NCBI GenBank assembly: GCA_913009685.1
Contig: CAJVXP010000004.1
Coordinates: 1 to 64,000, forward strand
Direction of reading: 5' to 3'
DNA length: 64,000 nucleotides
Source of the DNA: an uncultured Bacteroidota bacterium
Lineage (GTDB): Bacteria > Bacteroidota > Bacteroidia > Bacteroidales > F082
Shown: piece by piece, positions 17,102 to 25,627 of the stretch
How the letters are laid out: each line of letters opens with the position of its first letter
Numbering within the stretch: the stretch's first letter is position 1
Translations under genes and position numbers: made by a program
Notes under the pieces: generated by a model
What the model saw: the letters and a program-made list of their open reading frames with translations, nothing else
Database searches by the model: none
Told to the model about the DNA's origin: nothing

Positions 17102-20100
17102 TTACCGGATCGCCACCTTCCGGGTAATGATACCTTTGACACCAGACTCGGAGCCAATGAATATTTCCACAAAATAAATCCCGTTCGCCAATGTCTTATT
17201 TACAACAACTCTATTACTGTTGTAAACCCGGCTGAACACTTCTGCCCCGTTCTGACTGAGAATTACAATGCGGTATATACTTTTCTGTGCCTCAATTACA
17301 AAGTTTCCGGAATTGGGATTAGGGAAAATATTAACTTTTCCCAGCAACGCTTCATTATTATGAATCCCCGTACACTCCTCCCGGTATATTTTAATGCTAC
17401 CGTTAGCAACCAGACTTCCTTCATAAACTGACACATTGTAGGTGACAGAATCAGCATCGGGTTTAACTATCGGGTTTTGTTCTGTTGAATAGAAACCAAA
17501 TGGCGTGGAACCCCAGCTAAAGATATCATTACCGGAACCTCCGCTCGTAATAGCAAACAATTGTGTTGTATCACCAGAACAAACAGTTGTGCGGTTAGCT
17601 ACAACCCTAACGCTAAGCAGGCTTCTTGTCTGAATATAATTTTGTTCTGTCTTGGTGTAAGAAGTGTCTGCATCATAAGCAGTAAGTTTTACTGTATATG
17701 AACCGACAACATTAAAGCTGACTTTTGGATTTTGAGAAGTGTCGCTTCCCACAAGATAGGTAACCGTATTGGGCGTAAACACCCATTTCCAGGCAATAGG
17801 CTTATCGGTGGACAAATCGGTGAAACTAACCGTATCGCCAACGAAAGGATTAACATTATCGGCTTCAAAATCTGCTTGTTTAATCTGTGGGATGTAGCCG
17901 GTAAACAAAGGAGAAGACCACAAACCACGACCAAAGGTAGCGGCATACAATTTGCCACTGCCCTGATTATCATACTGAATTTCAAGGTCGTTTACAACAA
18001 CATTGGGAAGCTGTCCCATAAAAGGAATCCAGCGCGAGCGACCTTTTTGCACATAAACGCCCAAATCGGTTCCGGCATACAATTCTGTAGTGTCCTTTTT
18101 CAATGTGTTTTGAACAACACAATTAACAGGTATTTCAGGTAGTCCCGCAGAGATGTTATCCCAGCTTGAGCCACCGTTTCTTGTCTCAAAGACGCCGAGA
18201 TTATTAAATCCTCCCATAGTAATCCAAACCTTATTGGGATCATCGTTTTTAACGGTAATGTAAGTAATACTCGCATGACTAACCGGAAGAGAACCCGTAA
18301 TATCCTTCCATGTTTGCCCGCCATCGGTTGTTCTGTAAAGGATGTCATGCGTAGCAGCATAAATGTATTGCGGATTAGATGGTGCAACGGCAAGCGAGCG
18401 CAAGGTTTTCCCATTCCAACTTGTAAGTTTTGTCCAGCTATCACCCTGGTCGGTTGATTTAAACACATCCTGATAACCGATATAAATGGTTTTGTGTTCC
18501 TTTGGATCCAGGAGAAAGGGTGTAACCCAGGCGCCTGTTCCGGTTAAGCCGGAGCTAATATCTTTAGAACTCTGCCAATGGTCTTTTGTCCTTGCGATAT
18601 CCCCATTGGGCGACTCGCCATATTGCACCTTCACATCGGTATAATCAATCTGACAATCCATGCCATCGCCACCCATAATATCGATCCATCTACCGGAAGA
18701 TAATAGTTTGGTACCGTTGTCCTGAAGGCCGTTAATCACTTCGTCAGGAACTGTGGCTGATGTACTTAACCGGTATATCTGGCTAATAGCCATCCCGCTG
18801 GTGAGGTCTATCCAGTGATGTCCATCTTTAGATTTATAAATACCCCCATCATTACATTCAAAAAGAGCATCGGTTCCCGGCTGGAAAGCCATATAATGTT
18901 TGTCAGCATGTACAATATCGTTTTCCCCGCCACAGGTACTTGACCAATGATTGGCTAATGTCCAGCTTTTCCCGCCATCGGCAGAAGTCCAGTTATTCAC
19001 CCCTCCCACATAAATTTTATCGGCATTATGCGGATCGGCAACCAAAACCAAATCGTACCATCCCTGACCGTCGGCATCATCTCCCGAGCAGTTCCAGCCC
19101 AACAGATTCACGGTGTCCTGAACAAGCTGGAAAGTACGCCCGTTGTCTCTTGAGCGGTAAAAACCATACAAACCATAATCAGAGCCGGTAATCAGCCCGT
19201 AAACAACATTACTGCTGTCGGCACTAACGGCAATAGCTACCCGACCGGCATTATCACCTGATTTATCAACTACCTGTGTCCAGCTGTCGCCGGCATCGGT
19301 ACTATAGAAAATACCACCCCACGAATCACCGGCATACATGTTAGTATTGGAGCCGGGCTGAAATTCAATTTCCCTGAAGTGGTGGGCATCAATCATGTTA
19401 AACGTATCACCACCATTGGTAGTTTTAAATAAACCTTTGTTTGTGGAAACATATAATGTATTGTCATCGTCCGGATCCTTTAAAACACGATAAATCATAC
19501 CTTGGTAGTTTTGATTCCAGTCTAATCCTGTTTTTTTCCAGGTCTGACCGCCATCAATCGATTTTAAAACACCTATGGAATATGTATCCCAGTGGTCCTT
19601 GTCGCCTGTCCCAAGATAAACAATATCGTCGCCGCCATTGTTTTCAACAACAATATCGGCAACCCCCAAAGACATATTAAAATCACCTAATGGGGTCCAA
19701 TGACCACCTAAATCTGATGTTTTCCAAACACCTCCGGAAGCAGTTCCCACATAAAGCGTATTCGTATCTACAGGACTAAAAGCAACGCAATTTACACGAC
19801 CCAGCCCTGAATAACCTCCACCAGACTGATTTGGGCCATCGCTTACCCAGTTTCCCTTATCTTGCGCCCGTATCTCTTTCGGCAGACCGGCCATATATTG
19901 TTTAAAAACATCCCATGCGTTTCCCTGCGGAAAAGCTCCTGTTCCGGGGGTTACACGTGTTTCCCAGTACCATTCCCAACGTTTAAATTTTTCGTAGTTT
20001 TCATCGCGAATTTCGTTTTCTCCCGCGGGCGCCTCTTTAAGCCGCTCCCCACTCCAGTATTTAGCAAAAGCCTGCTGATAATCTTTGAGTGTCAGTGTGT

Positions 20101-20221
20101 GATTCTTTAGTTTGTTCTGTGGTAAATTGTTTCGCCACTCCTGTGCCTGCGAAAATTGAATAAAACCAGCTAAAAGAAAAACCAAAAGTAAACACCGTTT
20201 CGAGAACATTAGTTTTTTCAT
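17102..20221 (-). CDS. Secreted Asp-box (BNR/sortilin-like) beta-propeller protein with PKD and T9SS sorting domains
   Basis: A 1,039-residue exported protein. The signal peptide (1-26) ends at FSQAQ. Residues 130-770 contain many Asp-box repeats of the S-x-D-x-G-x-T-W type (SDLGGHWTPL, SIDGGQTWKK, STDAGDSWTQ, SADGGKSWTL, TTDGGQTWKD, TRNGGSSWDN), expected to fold as one or two propellers like sortilin/VPS10 or BNR glycosidase-like proteins. A PKD domain follows (about 780-860), and the last 80 residues (IFPNPNSGNFVIE to KVAIR) are a type A T9SS signal. No catalytic residues stand out, so adhesion, glycan binding or hydrolysis are all possible. It is monocistronic, with a promoter about 95 bases upstream. 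Confidence 0.92.
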   Translation of the reverse strand: MKKLMFSKRCLLLVFLLAGFIQFSQAQEWRNNLPQNKLKNHTLTLKDYQQAFAKYWSGERLKEAPAGENEIRDENYEKFKRWEWYWETRVTPGTGAFPQGNAWDVFKQYMAGLPKEIRAQDKGNWVSDGPNQSGGGYSGLGRVNCVAFSPVDTNTLYVGTASGGVWKTSDLGGHWTPLGDFNMSLGVADIVVENNGGDDIVYLGTGDKDHWDTYSIGVLKSIDGGQTWKKTGLDWNQNYQGMIYRVLKDPDDDNTLYVSTNKGLFKTTNGGDTFNMIDAHHFREIEFQPGSNTNMYAGDSWGGIFYSTDAGDSWTQVVDKSGDNAGRVAIAVSADSSNVVYGLITGSDYGLYGFYRSRDNGRTFQLVQDTVNLLGWNCSGDDADGQGWYDLVLVADPHNADKIYVGGVNNWTSADGGKSWTLANHWSSTCGGENDIVHADKHYMAFQPGTDALFECNDGGIYKSKDGHHWIDLTSGMAISQIYRLSTSATVPDEVINGLQDNGTKLLSSGRWIDIMGGDGMDCQIDYTDVKVQYGESPNGDIARTKDHWQSSKDISSGLTGTGAWVTPFLLDPKEHKTIYIGYQDVFKSTDQGDSWTKLTSWNGKTLRSLAVAPSNPQYIYAATHDILYRTTDGGQTWKDITGSLPVSHASITYITVKNDDPNKVWITMGGFNNLGVFETRNGGSSWDNISAGLPEIPVNCVVQNTLKKDTTELYAGTDLGVYVQKGRSRWIPFMGQLPNVVVNDLEIQYDNQGSGKLYAATFGRGLWSSPLFTGYIPQIKQADFEADNVNPFVGDTVSFTDLSTDKPIAWKWVFTPNTVTYLVGSDTSQNPKVSFNVVGSYTVKLTAYDADTSYTKTEQNYIQTRSLLSVRVVANRTTVCSGDTTQLFAITSGGSGNDIFSWGSTPFGFYSTEQNPIVKPDADSVTYNVSVYEGSLVANGSIKIYREECTGIHNNEALLGKVNIFPNPNSGNFVIEAQKSIYRIVILSQNGAEVFSRVYNSNRVVVNKTLANGIYFVEIFIGSESGVKGIITRKVAIR

Positions 20222-20315
20222 AATTATCGGAATATTTAATTTTAATTAATTTGTTATTGTCGGATAAAAAGGGAAGCTGATAGCAGCAAAGACCTTGGTA
20301 TCTTTGTTTTTTCTA

Positions 20316-20323
20316 CAAATTTA
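20316..20323 (-). promoter_or_regulatory. -7 box TAAATTTG of the Asp-box protein gene
   Basis: The minus strand reads TAAATTTG, matching TAnnTTTG, and implies a leader of about 88 bases before the ATG at 20221. Confidence 0.45.
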
Positions 20324-20364
20324 GTAAAAAGAGTTAAATAAGTTTAAATTTTTCGAATGCATAA

Positions 20365-20400
20365 AAAAAAGTCCTGCTCAATTATGAACAGGACTTTTTT
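20365..20400 (-). terminator. Intrinsic terminator of the TlpA-like gene
   Basis: A 15-bp stem with one mismatch (arms 20365-20379 and 20386-20400) around GTCCTG/CAGGAC, followed on the minus strand by a T-run. It lies 20 bases past the stop at 20420. Confidence 0.88.
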
Positions 20401-20419
20401 GAAATGAGGTTAACCGAAT

Positions 20420-21547
20420 TTATTTCATTAACTCTTTTAGTTTGTTCACTAAAGCGTCGCCTCTCAAATTTTCAGCAATAATTTTTCCTTTGGGGCCAAT
20501 CAATACATTATGTGGAATAGACTGTACGCCGTAAAGTTTTCCGGCAGCCGAGCCCCAGAATTTCAGGTCGGAAACCTGCGGCCAGACCAACCCGTCTTTT
20601 TTAATAGCAGACACCCATTTGTCATGATTTTTGTCGAAAGAAACACCAAAAACAGTAAACCCTTTGCTTTTAAATGTATTATAAGCTTTCACTACATTGG
20701 GGTTTTCTACGCGGCAGGGCAGACACCAGGAAGCCCAAAAATCAACCAAAGTATATTTATGTGTTTTCACCACCGAAGAGAGCGAAAGGGGTTTACCGCC
20801 CACATCATTCAATGTGAAATCAACATAAGGCTGTCCCACAGCAACACGTTTCAGGACAGCAACACGCTTCTTTAAATAGTTGACATATTGATTGTTAGAA
20901 AGATTCGTATCAAGAGAATTAGTAGCTGATTCCAATTGGTCTAAACTTAAACCGAAGGAGCCACTCATGACAATATAAGATGAAACAACACTTTTATTAT
21001 GTCGTTTTACATAACCAAGCATATAATCAGCTCTGTCTTTTTCAATCTGGGTATATTGGTCTTTCAGATCGCTCATCATTTTTTCACTATGATGAGCACG
21101 TGCCTGGCTGTATTTTATACCAAGCATCTTTTCTTTATCTAAAAATCTTTTGGCAGAATCGACATAGGCATAAAATTCTTCTTGCGACTTTGAGCCTTTG
21201 ATAATCGGATGACGCAGATTTTGCAAATCGGCATCTACGGTAATATTGCTGTTTTCAACCCAAACAGGAATGTACACGTTAAATTTCTTTAGCGTTAAAT
21301 AGTAAAGCGTTGGTCCGACCACATGGCCGTGAAGTTTACCAATACCATTTTTTAGAATAACAGAATCCTTCTTAATCCATTTGCCATATTCATGTCTTTG
21401 CAAGATAACTTTGGAATCCTGTTTTAAGTTTTTAATGTTCAAGTTAACGGTAAACTGATCTCCCGTTTTGTTGTTTTGATTTTGACAAGAGGCAAAAACC
21501 AGCAATATTATGGTTATAAGCCCCAATGTTTGAAATAATTTCCGCAT
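20420..21547 (-). CDS. TlpA-like thioredoxin-fold lipoprotein with DUF4369 domain
   Basis: A 375-residue lipoprotein. The lipobox FASC puts the lipidated Cys at 21. Residues 30-130 match the DUF4369 N-terminal beta domain, then comes a helical linker (140-230), then a TlpA/ResA-type thioredoxin domain (about 240-375) with WCLPC (C275 and C278). Such proteins are periplasm-facing thiol-disulfide reductases, often tied to cytochrome c maturation or oxidative protein folding. The active site is intact. It has its own promoter and terminator. The substrate protein is not indicated by its neighbours. Confidence 0.92.
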   Translation of the reverse strand: MRKLFQTLGLITIILLVFASCQNQNNKTGDQFTVNLNIKNLKQDSKVILQRHEYGKWIKKDSVILKNGIGKLHGHVVGPTLYYLTLKKFNVYIPVWVENSNITVDADLQNLRHPIIKGSKSQEEFYAYVDSAKRFLDKEKMLGIKYSQARAHHSEKMMSDLKDQYTQIEKDRADYMLGYVKRHNKSVVSSYIVMSGSFGLSLDQLESATNSLDTNLSNNQYVNYLKKRVAVLKRVAVGQPYVDFTLNDVGGKPLSLSSVVKTHKYTLVDFWASWCLPCRVENPNVVKAYNTFKSKGFTVFGVSFDKNHDKWVSAIKKDGLVWPQVSDLKFWGSAAGKLYGVQSIPHNVLIGPKGKIIAENLRGDALVNKLKELMK

Positions 21548-21580
21548 GATATTAAATTGATTTAATTTGTTTTAAGTATG

Positions 21581-21588
21581 CAAAGCTA
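21581..21588 (-). promoter_or_regulatory. -7 box TAGCTTTG of the TlpA-like gene
   Basis: The minus strand reads TAGCTTTG, matching TAnnTTTG, 34 bases before the ATG at 21547. Confidence 0.5.
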
Positions 21589-21676
21589 ATCATTTAAGAT
21601 GTAAAAATAAGGATTTTAACAATTTTTAAAGAGAGGCATTTTGTAGGACGGTCGGTTACCATGGCTGTTTTTCCTT

Positions 21677-22537
21677 TTAAACTCCATTTGTTTTTGATAC
21701 GCATTGTTTATTTTGTAACCGCTTATCCATTACGGGAATACTCACAAAATAAAACAAAATTGTAATCAATCCGGGGCCGAGGAAAAGTCGCCATAAAACA
21801 GGGAAAAAAGCTATGGCACAAAAATAAATTCCCCACCAGAAAAGCATTTCTCCCATGTAGTTGGGATGGCGCATGATTTTCCACAGGCCATTGTGTAAAA
21901 GCTGATTTTCAGCCTTTTCAGTGTTTCTGAATTTCAACAACTGAAAATCGGCTACCGCTTCCATCCCCACAGCAACAACCAAAATCAGAACAGCAGGAAT
22001 TAACAGCCACAGCCTGGGGCTTTGATGATAATTAAACACAAAAAAAAGAGGTAACATTCCGAGAAAAATCAATACCGACGGCAACAGGTGAATTCCCAAA
22101 AGGCTCATCGGCCAGTACCAGCTTTTTGTTTTGTTGCGAATGGCAACATAGCGCCAGTCCTCGTCCTGAAGCCCCTGCCATCGCAATATCCAGTTGAGCG
22201 TAAGCCGTAGTCCCCAAATCAGTATAATAGCAAAGACAAGCCATTGATAAACAGAAACGTTTTCCATAAAAATTGACGGTAACAGCCAGTAAAACGCAAT
22301 CATGATGGGCGCCACACTCCAGTAAGGGCCGTACAAGCCGGAATTGCCCACAAGCCGGCTAAAAAAGAAAATGATAACTGTTGCCCCAAGATTGGCAATG
22401 GCCATTTGCCAAAGTGGCGAAGAAATTTTTAATTCCAGCACACTCCGGAAAGACACCATAAATGCGAGGGCATAAATCAAAACTAACAATAGCAAACTCA
22501 GTGGTTTATTAGTTTTTCTCAATTTCATCATTACCAT
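21677..22537 (-). CDS. DUF1295 / steroid 5-alpha-reductase-like membrane protein
   Basis: A 286-residue integral membrane protein with about seven hydrophobic helices. The C-terminal LWKIMRHPNYMGEMLFWWG block is the signature of the DUF1295 / isoprenylcysteine methyltransferase / steroid reductase superfamily and binds NADPH or SAM. Bacterial DUF1295 members are mostly uncharacterised, so the reaction is not assignable. The first codons are ATG GTA ATG ATG, so translation could begin at any of three methionines. It is divergent from tnaA. Confidence 0.85.
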   Translation of the reverse strand: MVMMKLRKTNKPLSLLLLVLIYALAFMVSFRSVLELKISSPLWQMAIANLGATVIIFFFSRLVGNSGLYGPYWSVAPIMIAFYWLLPSIFMENVSVYQWLVFAIILIWGLRLTLNWILRWQGLQDEDWRYVAIRNKTKSWYWPMSLLGIHLLPSVLIFLGMLPLFFVFNYHQSPRLWLLIPAVLILVVAVGMEAVADFQLLKFRNTEKAENQLLHNGLWKIMRHPNYMGEMLFWWGIYFCAIAFFPVLWRLFLGPGLITILFYFVSIPVMDKRLQNKQCVSKTNGV

Positions 22538-22626
22538 AATTTTGAGCCGGTTAAATTAAACAATTTTATGCCCATAACTGAAGATACACGAATATCCGTG
22601 TCGTCTTTTTTTTAATGAAGTCGTTT

Positions 22627-22656
22627 AAAAGTAAATCAAAAAATTTGTTTACTTTT
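22627..22656. promoter_or_regulatory. Inverted repeat overlapping the tnaA -7 box (operator candidate)
   Basis: AAAAGTAAA (22627-22635) and TTTACTTTT (22648-22656) are perfect 9-bp arms 12 bases apart. The right arm contains most of the -7 box TACTTTTG (22650-22657), which matches TAnnTTTG. A dimeric regulator bound here would block the promoter. Transcription would start near 22664, leaving a leader of about 148 bases. Confidence 0.5.
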
Positions 22657-22675
22657 GTGAGCAAATCACAACGGC

Positions 22676-22747
22676 ATGTTGTTACTGTCAAACGCACATC
22701 CTAAGACTATCTTTCTGAACATCAAAGAAAGAGACCGGTTCTGCTAA
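22676..22747 (+). CDS. Possible 23-codon leader peptide upstream of tnaA
   Basis: An ATG at 22676 opens a 23-codon frame (MLLLSNAHPKTIFLNIKERD, then RFC) ending at the TAA at 22745-22747, 64 bases before tnaA and inside its predicted leader. It stands where TnaC stands in enterobacteria but has no tryptophan codon, so a TnaC-like mechanism is not supported by sequence. It may be a chance ORF. Confidence 0.25.
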   Translation: MLLLSNAHPKTIFLNIKERDRFC

Positions 22748-22811
22748 CCTGAACTACCCCCTGTTTTTTCAGATCATTTTTTACATTTTTCAATTTTAAA
22801 TATTTAATAAA

Positions 22812-24191
22812 ATGGAATTACCTTTTGCCGAATCCTATAAAATAAAAACTGTTGAACAAATCCGCCGTAGCACCCGCGAAGAACGCATCCGCTGGATAAA
22901 AGAAGCCAAATACAACCTGTTTAATCTGCGCAGCAACCGGGTTTTTGTGGACCTTCTCACCGATTCGGGTACCGGCGCCATGAGCGACAAACAGTGGTCG
23001 GCCATGATGCTCGGCGACGAAAGTTATGCCGGCGCTTCTTCTTATTACAAGCTGAAAGATGCTATCCGCGATATTACCGGCTTTGAATATTTTCTGCCCG
23101 CACACCAGGGCCGGGCAGCTGAAAACGTTCTGTTTTCGACCATGATAAAAGAGGGGGACATCGTTCCCGGAAATTCTCATTTCGACACCACAAAAGGCCA
23201 TATCGAATTTCGCAAGGCCCACGCCATTGATTGTACCATCGACAAAGCTTTTCACACCGAACTTGACCACCCCTTCAAAGGTAATGTGGACCTTAACAAG
23301 TTAGATGCGGTGTTGAAAAAATATCCAAAGAAGCGTATTCCACTAATCATGGTTACCATAACCTGTAATTCTTCCGGCGGACAACCGGTTTCCATCGAAA
23401 ACATGAAAGCCGTGAAAAAGCTCGCTGACAGTTACGGAATTCCGGTGTTTTTCGATTCTGCCCGTTTTGCCGAAAACGCCTATTTCATCAAAATGCGTGA
23501 GAAGACATACAAAGACAAATCCATCCGCGAAATCGTTCGCGAAATGTTTGCCCAGGCCGACGGCATGACTATGAGCAGCAAAAAAGACGCCATTGTAAAT
23601 ATGGGTGGTTTTATCGGCTTCCGCAGCAAAGAACTTTTTGAGAAAGCCAGTATGTTCACCATCCTCTTTGAAGGTTTTATCAACTACGGCGGCATGTCCG
23701 GACGCGACATGAACGCATTGGCACAAGGTCTTTACGAAGGCACCGGGTTCGATTATCTCGAAACACGCATTTCACAGGTAGCCCACCTCGGAAAACAACT
23801 GCGCGATTATGGTATTCCCATTCAGTATCCCTACGGCGGACATGCCATTTTTATTGATGCCAAACGGTTTTTACCCAACCTGCCAAAAGAACAATTTGTG
23901 GCGCAAACGCTGGGCGTGGAACTCTACATCGAAGGAGGCGTCAGAGGAGTGGAAATCGGCACGTTGCTGGCCGATCGCGATCCGGACACCCGCGAAAATC
24001 GTTATCCCGACCTGGAGATGCTGCGACTCGCTATTCCACGAAGAGTTTACACCAACAATCACATGGATTATGTAGCTGCTTCGGTGATAAATGTTTACGA
24101 CCGCAGGAAAGAAATTACCAACGGGCTGAAAATTTTAAAAGAGGCCCCTATCATGAGACATTTCACCGTGGAGCTGGACCGGGTGCAATAA
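22812..24191 (+). CDS. tnaA: Tryptophanase (L-tryptophan indole-lyase)
   Basis: A 459-residue PLP beta-eliminating lyase that splits tryptophan to indole, pyruvate and ammonia. The family core is clear: DLLTDSGTGAMSDKQW (47-62), PAHQGRAAE (96-104), DSARFAENAYFIK (215-227) and SSKKDAIVNMGG (255-266), with PLP on K258. Three positions separate it from tyrosine phenol-lyase. D125 (FDTTKGH) stands where the phenol-lyase has Thr, I382 (VEIGT) where it has Arg, and H450 (MRHFT) where it has Phe. All three agree with tryptophanase. No Trp permease gene is adjacent. The leader (22664-22811) is long and has an inverted-repeat promoter. Confidence 0.94.
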   Translation: MELPFAESYKIKTVEQIRRSTREERIRWIKEAKYNLFNLRSNRVFVDLLTDSGTGAMSDKQWSAMMLGDESYAGASSYYKLKDAIRDITGFEYFLPAHQGRAAENVLFSTMIKEGDIVPGNSHFDTTKGHIEFRKAHAIDCTIDKAFHTELDHPFKGNVDLNKLDAVLKKYPKKRIPLIMVTITCNSSGGQPVSIENMKAVKKLADSYGIPVFFDSARFAENAYFIKMREKTYKDKSIREIVREMFAQADGMTMSSKKDAIVNMGGFIGFRSKELFEKASMFTILFEGFINYGGMSGRDMNALAQGLYEGTGFDYLETRISQVAHLGKQLRDYGIPIQYPYGGHAIFIDAKRFLPNLPKEQFVAQTLGVELYIEGGVRGVEIGTLLADRDPDTRENRYPDLEMLRLAIPRRVYTNNHMDYVAASVINVYDRRKEITNGLKILKEAPIMRHFTVELDRVQ

Positions 24192-24209
24192 GATATTCGA
24201 AAAATGGAG

Positions 24210-24241
24210 TAATGTGCTAATGTGGTAATGTGGTAATGAGT
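24210..24241. repeat. 8-bp tandem repeat TAATGTGG, about four units
   Basis: The units read TAATGTGC, TAATGTGG, TAATGTGG, TAATGAGT, in the convergent gap between tnaA and rsgA. No terminator-like stem is obvious in this gap. Confidence 0.7.
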
Positions 24242-24325
24242 GTTGGGAGAAATAAAGACTTTTAATCCGTAAATACCGCTTTCGGCATAATTTTATATTA
24301 CCTCATCACTCCATTATCCTTTCGG

Positions 24326-25261
24326 TTAATATGTAATTGCCTTGATGTCGTGGAGCATGTTCAGGTAGTTTTGATAACGAAACATGGGGAAAGCACCTTT
24401 TTCAACGGCTTCGCGGACGGCGCATCCCGGTTCGTTTACATGCAGACAGTCCGAAAAACGGCACTGGTCCATAAGCCGGCGGATTTCGGGAAAACGTTGT
24501 CCCAACTCCGGTTTTTCAAATTCAACAAGTCCAAATTCTTTGATGCCCGGTGTATCGATGATGTTGCCACCAAACACCAGCGGAAACATCTCTGCAAAAG
24601 TGGTGGTGTGTTTACCCTTCAGATGAACCCGTGAAATTTCACCTTCTTTCAGGTTAAGCGAAGGGTCGATTTTGTTAATTAATGCCGACTTCCCCACACC
24701 GGAATGACCAGAGAGTAAACTCACCTTCCCGTGTAACATCTCCTTAAATTCATCCAAATGGAAACCCTCTTTGGCAGAAGTTATCAAGCATTTGTATCCG
24801 GCTGTAGTATAGATTTTTACAAAGTCGTCCAGCTTCTCTTTTGTGCTTTCATCATACAAATCGAATTTATTGAAAACCAGTGCCACAGGTATGTGATACG
24901 CTTCGGCAGTAACAAGAAAACGGTCGATAAAGCCGGTGGAAGTTCTGGGTTCTACCAGTGAGCCGATGAAAACTGCCTGATCGAGGTTTGCAGCAATAAT
25001 ATGAGAAGCTTTGGATAAATTAGTCGCTTTGCGAATAATGTAGTTTTTTCGTTCGTGAATATGCACAATCAGGCCGGTATTGCCGTCCTCCGGCGGTTTA
25101 AAATCCACTCTGTCGCCAACCGCAAGGGGATTGGTCGTGCGGATACCTTTGATTTTAAAACGTCCTTTGAGCTTACATTGAAACAGCAATCCATCTGAAG
25201 TTTTTATCACATAAAAGCTTCCGGTAGAACGAACGACGAGGCCGCTTTTCAGGTCACTCAT
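24326..25261 (-). CDS. rsgA: Small-ribosomal-subunit biogenesis GTPase RsgA
   Basis: A 311-residue circularly permuted GTPase that assists late 30S maturation. An N-terminal OB fold (1-75) is followed by the G domain in permuted order: NKFD (G4, about 130) and SAK (G5) precede GHSGVGKS (G1, near 184), then TTT (G2) and DTPG (G3, near 237). The C-terminal zinc knuckle has CRFSDCLHVNEPGC, giving the Cys/His ligands. The start ATG overlaps the stop of the upstream cupin gene (ATGA), so the two are co-translated. Confidence 0.96.
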   Translation of the reverse strand: MSDLKSGLVVRSTGSFYVIKTSDGLLFQCKLKGRFKIKGIRTTNPLAVGDRVDFKPPEDGNTGLIVHIHERKNYIIRKATNLSKASHIIAANLDQAVFIGSLVEPRTSTGFIDRFLVTAEAYHIPVALVFNKFDLYDESTKEKLDDFVKIYTTAGYKCLITSAKEGFHLDEFKEMLHGKVSLLSGHSGVGKSALINKIDPSLNLKEGEISRVHLKGKHTTTFAEMFPLVFGGNIIDTPGIKEFGLVEFEKPELGQRFPEIRRLMDQCRFSDCLHVNEPGCAVREAVEKGAFPMFRYQNYLNMLHDIKAITY

Positions 25262-25527
25262 GAAAAATGATAATGTTTTTTAACCGCCGAGCGGATATCC
25301 CAAACACATTCCAGCCCATCCTCAAACGTTACAAAGTCGCCGGGTTTTAATGTAAAATTGCCATCGGCTGTTTCGATAGCCACGTCCCCTTCGAGAATAA
25401 GGCATTGTTCTTCACCATCATAAGTCCACGAAAAGCGGGAGACCTCTTTTTCCCATACAGGCCATGATCGGATGCCTCTCCGGGCAATTTCTTCTTCGGT
25501 TAATTTCTCAATAATTACTGTAGCCAT
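25258..25527 (-). CDS. Small cupin (DUF861-type) protein
   Basis: An 89-residue single-domain cupin. The pattern is that of the Cupin_3/DUF861 family: SWPVWEKEVSRFSWTYDGEEQCLILEGDVAI, then GNFTLKPGDFVTFEDGLECVWD. The usual metal-binding His residues of cupins are not conserved, as in many DUF861 members. The molecular role is unknown. It is the first gene of a two-gene unit with rsgA (4-base overlap). Confidence 0.85.
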   Translation of the reverse strand: MATVIIEKLTEEEIARRGIRSWPVWEKEVSRFSWTYDGEEQCLILEGDVAIETADGNFTLKPGDFVTFEDGLECVWDIRSAVKKHYHFS

Positions 25528-25627
25528 TTTTTCTTAAAATTTAATTTCCTTAAAAAAAGCCCATAAAATTACAAACAATAATAGTTCCTGATATTTTTTT
25601 CGGCTTTTTAGCTGATTCCAATCGCAT

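Noticed and set aside
22812-24191. Tyrosine phenol-lyase as an alternative name for the tryptophanase gene
   Set aside because: D125, I382 and H450 match tryptophanase where the phenol-lyase has Thr, Arg and Phe.
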